64,000 nt of DNA from positions 37,448,001 to 37,512,000 of the forward strand of contig OX419760.1 in the NCBI GenBank assembly GCA_948567375.1. The letters run 5' to 3'. Source of the stretch: Lunularia cruciata (lineage: Eukaryota; Streptophyta; Marchantiopsida; Lunulariales; Lunulariaceae). Shown one piece after another: positions 58,291 through 64,000 of this stretch (the first letter of the stretch is position 1; the number at the start of each line of letters is the position of its first letter). The notes beneath the pieces were generated by a model. That model was given only the letters and a program-made list of their open reading frames with translations. It was not told where the DNA came from and ran no database searches. The position numbers were made by a program, and so were the translations under genes.

Positions 58291-58403
58291 TATTCATCTT
58301 CATTTGCATCTCGACAAAGATCTAGATGAAAGTGCAACACCATCTTCTTCTTCTCCTTGGAGTTGAGTAGGTTCAAACTCAAGTTGAGATGTGCTAGGAC
58401 CTA

Positions 58404-59035
58404 TGTTGGTCAAGGTCAAGGTCTCTAGGATCCCTATTTTAGTGTGTTTTGGGAGATATTATGTATACTACAATATCTCTAGGTTCATCAGTCTATTTCT
58501 CCGACCTACATTTTGGAGAATGTTCCTTTGATATGATTCTTGTGCACAAGTGGTGTTAGATGCAACTAGAGTGGGATCACGTGCTCATTGTCTTCATCTT
58601 TGGTGGACAAACCTCTTACCTAAAGAGGTTCTATAGTGTGCTTATGATGGGATTCAACAATTAGACCAACTTACTGTTGATGAGATTTTGGATGTTGGGC
58701 CCTAGTCTCAAACAACGGTAGTGGTTGATAGGTCACCTATGGTAGAGGTGAACCTTGTGGAACAGCCTAGAGCCACTTTACCCACACTTATGAGTTTCCT
58801 AGGCTCCCAAGCTCCCCATGCTTTTTTAGAGGGAGGTCATAGACTTGTTTGGACATAGTTACAACAATTAGTAGAACCCAATGCCGATGAGAAGAAGCAG
58901 GTGATGGGTTTGTGTACCAATATTATTGCTATTTTAGCAATATTAGAGGCATCTAGGCATTAGATGTTAGGTCAAGGTATGGACCTAAATTGTTTAACCT
59001 AGATTGTGAGCCTTGGCTTGGTAGAGCAACGTAGG
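58404..59035 (+). pseudogene. Copy E methyltransferase, last fragment
   Basis: Continues the domain after the inverted piece: a segment equivalent to GVFWEMLRIL, then HILENVPLI (motif VI) near 58510, a WDHVLIVFIFGGQTSYLKRF-like motif VIII region in broken frames, and GFVYQYYCYFSNIRGI and RHQMLGQGMDLNCL (motif IX-X) near 58900-59000. It shows that motifs IX and X belong to the family's domain. Confidence 0.78.
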
Positions 59036-60410
59036 ATGTGCTTGATAAGCATCACCACTCGGACACATGTGATCTCTATGCTTATCTAGATGATTCAAGC
59101 ATATTTTAGGGGTGATAGACCAAGTGGGTACTTTATTCATGGGACACAACTAGTGACTACTAGTGAGAGTGGTCTACTTGGGGTCCATCCAAGTGAGCGT
59201 GGTCTACTTGGGATATAGCTAGAGGACGTATGGAGCTTGCAGCCAAAGCAGAGGGAATTTTCCACACTGAGGTTGGAAGCTCTAGTGGTTGAAGATATGA
59301 CATTATTGCTCCCAAGGGCCTAGTGTAGCAGCCAATCAATATGTCTTCCACTCCTACATCAGTTGTAGAAGATACTTGGGGGCTAGATTTTGGATCCAAG
59401 CTTATAGGAGGAGAAAGACGGAAAATTTGGAGGTTCTTGAGGAGCTACACAAGTTATTTTTCTTTCAGTATGAAGGATTTGGGTGCTCTAAAAGGACCAA
59501 GTATTTGGATTGAGTTTACTAGTGATACACCAATTTTTTGGTATCCCTACAGATATAGTGATATGGAGAGAACATTGATTCAGAGCTGGGATAGAGACCT
59601 TTTTGAGGCTAGTTTGGTATAGATTTCACATGGAGAGTATGCTTCAACTAAAATGATGCCAGCCAAGAGAGATATGCATAGCAACTGCACAAATAGGTGG
59701 ATGTGTGGAGATTACCGTCTTATTAAGCAACAAACTAGGACTGATATGTATGCCATACCTACACTATAGGAGATCTTTGATGTGATTGGGCATGAAAAGG
59801 TCTTCAATACTTTGGATCTTCAAGCATGACATCATTAGTTGCCAATCAGGGAGGAGGATAAGTCCAAGACAAAATTTTGGGCTATTGATCCTCACAATAA
59901 GGATGTATTATACCAAGGGAGATTCTTACTATTTGGGTTAAAGGACACTCCTATTGAGTTCCAGAGGATCATGGACAAGATCCTTGTAGGATTTGATTTT
60001 GCTTGGTGATATATTGATGACATTTTGGTCTATAACACTACTATGGAAGAGCATGAGAGACATTTGTTGGAGGTGTTTGATAGATTGAGATCAGAACAAC
60101 TCAAGGTACATCTTGGGAAGTGAAGATTCTTCTATGTGTAGGTTCAGTATTTTAGAGCACATTATCTACCCTTGAGGATTTGGTGTTCAATAGACCAAGG
60201 TGGAGGCTATTGCATGTATTCCTCAACCTATGGATGTGAGTAGAGTGCAAGCATTCCTTGGGTTGGTGAAGTTTTGTTGTTGATATGTCAAAGGGTTTAG
60301 TACCATTGTCAAGGCCTTGACAAAGTTGACCAAGCTTACACAAGAGTGGTGTTGGGGAGATGAGTAGGAGAGAGCTTTTATAGAGCTCAAGAAGAGGTTG
60401 ACATATGTCC
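59036..60410 (+). pseudogene. Copy E reverse transcriptase and start of RNase H
   Basis: Open stretch 59341-59622 carries SFSMKDLGALKGPSIWIEFT and RYSDMERTLIQSW. Further RT motifs are a CGDYRLIKQQTR segment, AIPTL-EIFDVIGHEK and YIDDILVYN at about 60010-60040 (YIDD intact, preceded by a stop). It ends at the CTATT duplication of a solo LTR. Confidence 0.77.
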
Positions 60411-61170
60411 CTATTTGTAATACAAAGAGCTAGCCATATGATCTAGATGTGAAATTTGGTTTGGTAACATCTAGAATAATTTTATACATGATGATCAAAA
60501 TAGATAAGATAGAAGTATCACCAAAAGAGTACTTCTACTAATAGGGCAGAAACCGAAATAGACTTGAGAACCTTAGAACCAATAACTGGACATATGATTT
60601 AAAGGTGAGAATTGGTTTGGTAACATTTGGAAGGATGTTACACATGATGGACTAAACAGATCAGAAAGAAGTATCACCAAAATGGGGCTTCTACTAATAG
60701 AGTAGGAACCGAAATATACTGAAATCTTTGAAGGCAATTTCGGAGGCCTAAACGGATGAATTAGGCTTCAAAAATGTGCAAATTTCCCCCTTCCCCCCCC
60801 CCCCCCAAAATAAAGGAAAGGTTATCCTTCCCTCCCCCTTGCTTTGTCTCATTGAGAGCTTTCCAATGGTACCTTACGTGATTTTGAGATTCCTATAGGA
60901 AGATTCCCTAAAAGATTCCCTCCGGTCAAAGCTTGTTTGACCAACTAGATAGGACCTAGACCAGACATGTCACCCATCCAAGCAGGTAATCCAATGGTGG
61001 AGCTTGCTGACATGTCACCTATCTGTGTCCCTAATCCTATGGTGGAGCTTCCTTGGAGGAGATCCTCTTTGTCTATATAATAAAGAGAAGGTGATCCTTT
61101 GGGGCATCGAATGTTTGAGTGTGCAATCTTTGTTTTCTCTCTTCTCTTGTCCTCAAAGTATTACACTATT
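60411..61170. mobile_element. Solo LTR, 750 bp, of an unplaced family
   Basis: Element proper is 60416-61165, flanked by CTATT at 60411-60415 and 61166-61170. It starts TGTAATAC and ends GTATTACA, an 8-bp inverted terminus of TG...CA type. Two diverged copies of about 155 bp lie in tandem near the left end (containing AAGTATCACCAAAA). A C-run of about 15 bases lies near 60790, and a TATATAATAAAG box near 61075 suggests a plus-strand promoter. Confidence 0.8.
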
Positions 61171-61690
61171 CTTATGAGATCGATCAAAGGATGACCATTC
61201 TAGGTTCACATTGATTGGATTTTTTTGGAGCTTGGAGTAGTGCTCACCCAACATGATGATGAGGAGAAAAAGTTTGTGGTGTCTTATGCTAGTCACTCCA
61301 ACAATTCATCAGAGTATGCTAGTCACTCCAACAATTCATCAGAGGCAAAGTATAGTTCATATGAAAGAGAGTGCTTGGTAGCAATATGGATAGTAGCACA
61401 TTTCCAATGTTACCTATTTGGTAACCCTTTCACTCTCATCATTGATCATCAACCACTAAAGTGGTTGACAGAGTTCGACAAGCTTTTAAGGAAGCTTGCA
61501 CAAAGGCATCTGATTTTACAAGAGTATGGTTTCACAATTATTCATAGACCTGAAGTGGTGAACAATGATGTAGATGGGTTGAGTAAAACCCATGTCCTAG
61601 CCAACAAGGCCAGATTGGAGCATGTTGGCATGGTGAGACATATGAGAAGATGGTGCTAGGTTAGCATACATCTACTTTTCTATGTATATT
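61171..61690 (+). pseudogene. Copy E RNase H
   Basis: Open stretch 61225-61659 with VLTQHDDEEKKF, YERECLVAIWI and LIIDHQPLKWL, ending in NNDVDGLSKT. It contains a private 30-bp tandem duplication (61315-61344 repeats the preceding 30 bases) that doubles the YASHSNNSSE segment. Confidence 0.82.
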
Positions 61691-62800
61691 TTTTGAGGCT
61701 TTGTTGGTATCTCTCTCAATGCATATAGGAGATGTTATTGAGGTCATAGATCCAGAGGGTAGAGATATTGATACAGTTTAGCAAGACATTCATGATGATG
61801 TCTTAGTGATGGATTATCTTTGCATTGGTGTTATGGGTGGCACAATTGGTGCCAAGGAGAGAGACCATGTTCTTCAACAAGCCAAGTGGTTTAGATTGGA
61901 AGGCAAACACATTCTTTGTGTATGGGAGGATGGTAGAGTGTGAGTAGTACCACTTCCATCTTAGAGACCACAACTGGTCCATCATGCTCATGAGGAACTA
62001 GGACATTTTGGAGTAAAACATACATATAGCTTACTATAGAGTCATTATTGGTGGTACAATATGCAGAGCAATGTATAGCAATTTGTTGCCAAATGGTTGG
62101 GTTGGTTGTGACCAAGTTAGAGCATCATTTAATGCTCTTACACCATAGTTACACCCGTTACCTATCATAGGATTGAGTTACCATTGGAGTTTGGACTTGG
62201 TTGGACCTTTATCATTGACTTTGAGATATCATCAATATGTTTTGGTTATGGTGGAGCACGTCTCCAAGTGGATTGAGTTTGTGGCACTTCTTGATAAGCC
62301 CAATGAAGGGATTGCTTTCTAGTTCTTAGATTGGACTCTTAGTCAATTTGGTGCACCAATTGAGATTTTGATTGATCAAGGTACAAAGTTCTTGTGGAAG
62401 TTTCAGGTCTTGTGTGACAAGGCCTTGATTGATCATAGTCTTGCCTCCCAAGATCACCCTAAGGCAGATGGTTTAGCACAAAGAGTGGTTTAGATGGTGA
62501 AGAGAGGATTGTATAAGTTTGGTTTGTAGAGACAACACCTAGGAGATTGGGATCTCTAGTTACCTTGGTTGGCCATTGGCTATTGGTTTAGCCAGCAAGC
62601 CTCCTTAGCATCCTTCTTTCCTTAATTTCTACTCTATGGACAAGATCCAAATTTACCTATAGCTATTCATCAAGATGCTATTGTAATTTTGGACTTGGAT
62701 GATCCAAACATATGGGTGAGTGCATGTTCTCAATATGCAAAGATCTTTTGGAGAGTGATGTTGATGGCCTTTGAGACCTTAGCAATTGCTCAGCATAACG
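61691..62800 (+). pseudogene. Copy E integrase
   Basis: Follows copy A integrase throughout: RDHVLQQAK, HEELGHFG near 61990, the SLDLVGPLSL segment near 62190 (first Asp kept), ILIDQGTKFLWKF (second Asp kept) and DGLAQRVV, where the catalytic Glu is Gln. Many stops. Confidence 0.77.
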
Positions 62801-63230
62801 ATACCTTACTCAATACTACTATTCAAAGAAGAAGTTATAGATCCTCAATCCGTTGATTTCATCTAGATGACTATGTATATATACAGCAGATTGCACCAAC
62901 AACACTTGATGTTACTATAGGTTGCACTATCTTGAGAGTGCGTGAGGTTTTGCCTTCTAGAGTCCTTGTGTTGGAAGGACATGATGGTGTTGTTTGGAAG
63001 GATCATGTGCGCAATTGTGTGCCATGCTACCTCTCAAACATTGATAGCACTATGGACCCAAGCTTGGTACTTGTACATGCAGGCTTGCGATGTATGTTAA
63101 GTGGCTCTTTTGGTGGAGTTGCTATTATTTTGGTGTGTGATAGCTGTTTGAGAGAATGGCATGTTTGACTCCTCCCTTCACGGTGGTTCCTCAAGGAAAA
63201 TGGTTATATCCTAGATGTATTTGACCTATA
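62801..63230 (+). pseudogene. Copy E integrase tail and PHD finger
   Basis: Open stretch 62932-63168 with VREVLPSRVLVLEGHDG, WKDHVRNCVPCYL and the first part of the PHD finger. In the first ligand pair CMLC the second Cys is Ser (CMLS), CDSC is intact, and a frame change follows GWH-like EWHV. The rest (CPRC equivalent) is decayed. Confidence 0.75.
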
Positions 63231-63392
63231 GCTAGTTCATCTTTTATATGGTATAGATTATAGACAGGCAACTAACAATGGGTCTCAATAGCACCCAACC
63301 TCTTGATCTTTGCACACCATAGGATATATCACATACTTGGAGTAGATGGCTATCTGGAGTTAGAGATACCTAACCACCAACTAGGGAGCGAA

Positions 63393-63975
63393 TGTTGCAC
63401 TTTAGAGTTCATATATGACTTATGTGTGAGTTACGCTTCTATAGTGTATGTTGTGTAGCAAAGTATATACACACAATAATTATCACAACATTTGTAATGC
63501 AAAAGCTAGGTTGCTTGGAAGGTGGAGTGGTAGTGTTGATAGTCATAGGTATTTTGGTAGTTACTCATAGATTACTTGTGAGCAGTCCAATTTTATGTTA
63601 GAGCTACTAATCACATGATGGGACCTATTGTCACTTGCACCATTTGCACCATTAGGGCTAGAGACCTTCAAAGTGCAGCTTTAGAGAGCTCATTTCTTTG
63701 TTGTTGAGCTTTCAAGTTCTTGGCTATGATGGACAAAGGTAGGCGAGCTTCACTTAGAGTTTTTTACTATGGTGGATGTGGCTTGATTGGAATCAGTGCC
63801 AGGTTGTTGACAAATTGTTGAGTGAAAGATTGAGTACATAATTGATTTGAGCGTGAATCCAATAAAAGAATGAACTGATTATCGTAAAGTGTAAGATTTA
63901 TGTGTGAGTTGTACTTCTATAGTGTATGATGCAAACAACAAGGTATGTTGTGTAACAATGTATATACGCACGATG
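63393..63975 (+). repeat. Copy E 3' terminus, B1-A2-B2
   Basis: B1 (63393-63478), a two-base spacer, A2 (63481-63881, starting TATCACAACATTTG) and B2 (63882-63975, ending CGCACGATG). It is the same split arrangement as copies A and B, with small deletions in both B blocks. Confidence 0.8.
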
Positions 63976-64000
63976 TACTTTTACTTTGGTCTCCACTCCT

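Larger units (their letters stand above)
55549..58403 (-). mobile_element. Right part of inserted coiled-coil element (inverted)
   Basis: About 2.85 kb lying inverted, with terminus TGTATCAGCC at 55549. With the left part it gives an insertion of about 4 kb with 5-bp duplications, the size of a non-autonomous LTR element. No RT or integrase motif is visible. Confidence 0.6.
49722..63979 (+). mobile_element. Copy D/E: DNMT-carrying gypsy element with nested insertions
   Basis: Element proper is 49726-63975, flanked by TACT at 49722-49725 and 63976-63979. That common duplication shows that the two halves are one insertion. It is colinear with copy A but decayed, and is interrupted by a coiled-coil-encoding element with an associated inversion (54219-58403) and by a solo LTR (60416-61165). 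No module is intact. Confidence 0.87.

Noticed and set aside
60416-61165. MITE or other TIR DNA transposon
   Set aside because: The inverted termini are only 8 bp and of TG...CA form, the duplication is 5 bp, and a TATA box lies inside, all favouring a solo LTR.
1-64000. CRISPR arrays, rRNA or tRNA genes, organelle DNA insertions
   Set aside because: No regularly spaced identical repeats, no cloverleaf-like sequence and no recognisable organelle gene were seen on either strand.

Overview
This window looks like nuclear DNA of a land plant with a repeat-rich genome. Two intron-containing plant genes sit as a low-copy island of about 11 kb (roughly 38.4-47.5 kb) inside nested LTR retrotransposons. 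The species cannot be read from the sequence. DNMT3-type methyltransferases are, as far as I recall, absent from angiosperms but present in mosses, lycophytes, ferns and gymnosperms; one such domain appears here inside a transposon, so a non-angiosperm host is my weak inference.

The host genes are a complete OGG1-type 8-oxoguanine DNA glycosylase on the + strand (38392-40135, 3 exons, 399 aa) and a complete GH35 beta-galactosidase on the - strand (42212-47515, 19 exons, 886 aa, signal peptide, C-terminal SUEL-type lectin domain). They converge, with about 2 kb between them.

The most interesting content is one family of Ty3/gypsy-like elements present three times. Copy A (26167-36049, - strand) is the youngest and most complete. 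Copy B (window start to 17041, + strand) and copy D/E (49726-63975, + strand) are more decayed. The coding order is gag, two CCHC knuckles, aspartic protease, a cytosine-C5 DNA methyltransferase domain of DNMT3 type, reverse transcriptase, RNase H, DD35E integrase, an SH3/GPY-like tail and a PHD finger. The element therefore carries a DNA-methylation writer and a probable histone reader. Its ends are also unusual: the 5' end has one repeat block (A1, 449 bp in copy A), while the 3' end reads B1-A2-B2 with B of 106 bp. This split-direct-repeat layout is otherwise known from DIRS/Ngaro-like elements. Copies A and D/E are flanked by 4-bp target duplications (GTAC; TACT). The older copies have lost CG and CAG/CTG sites, as expected from deamination of methylated DNA.

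Nested layout from left to right: a Ty1/copia element (partial 5' LTR, PBS, gag, IN, RT, RH, 3' LTR; to 22361) was split by copy B. Copy B was in turn hit three times by a second gypsy family C: one full copy (1104-8917) and two inverted solo LTRs (122-812 and 14013-14703). Between 22362 and 26162 lie AAGCTTC-rich repeats, an 82-bp tandem array and a probable LINE-type C-terminal fragment. Then come copy A, minisatellite-bearing DNA, the two host genes, and copy D/E. Copy D/E contains a non-autonomous coiled-coil-encoding element that has inverted part of the methyltransferase region, and a 750-bp solo LTR (60416-61165). I found no rRNA, tRNA or CRISPR features.
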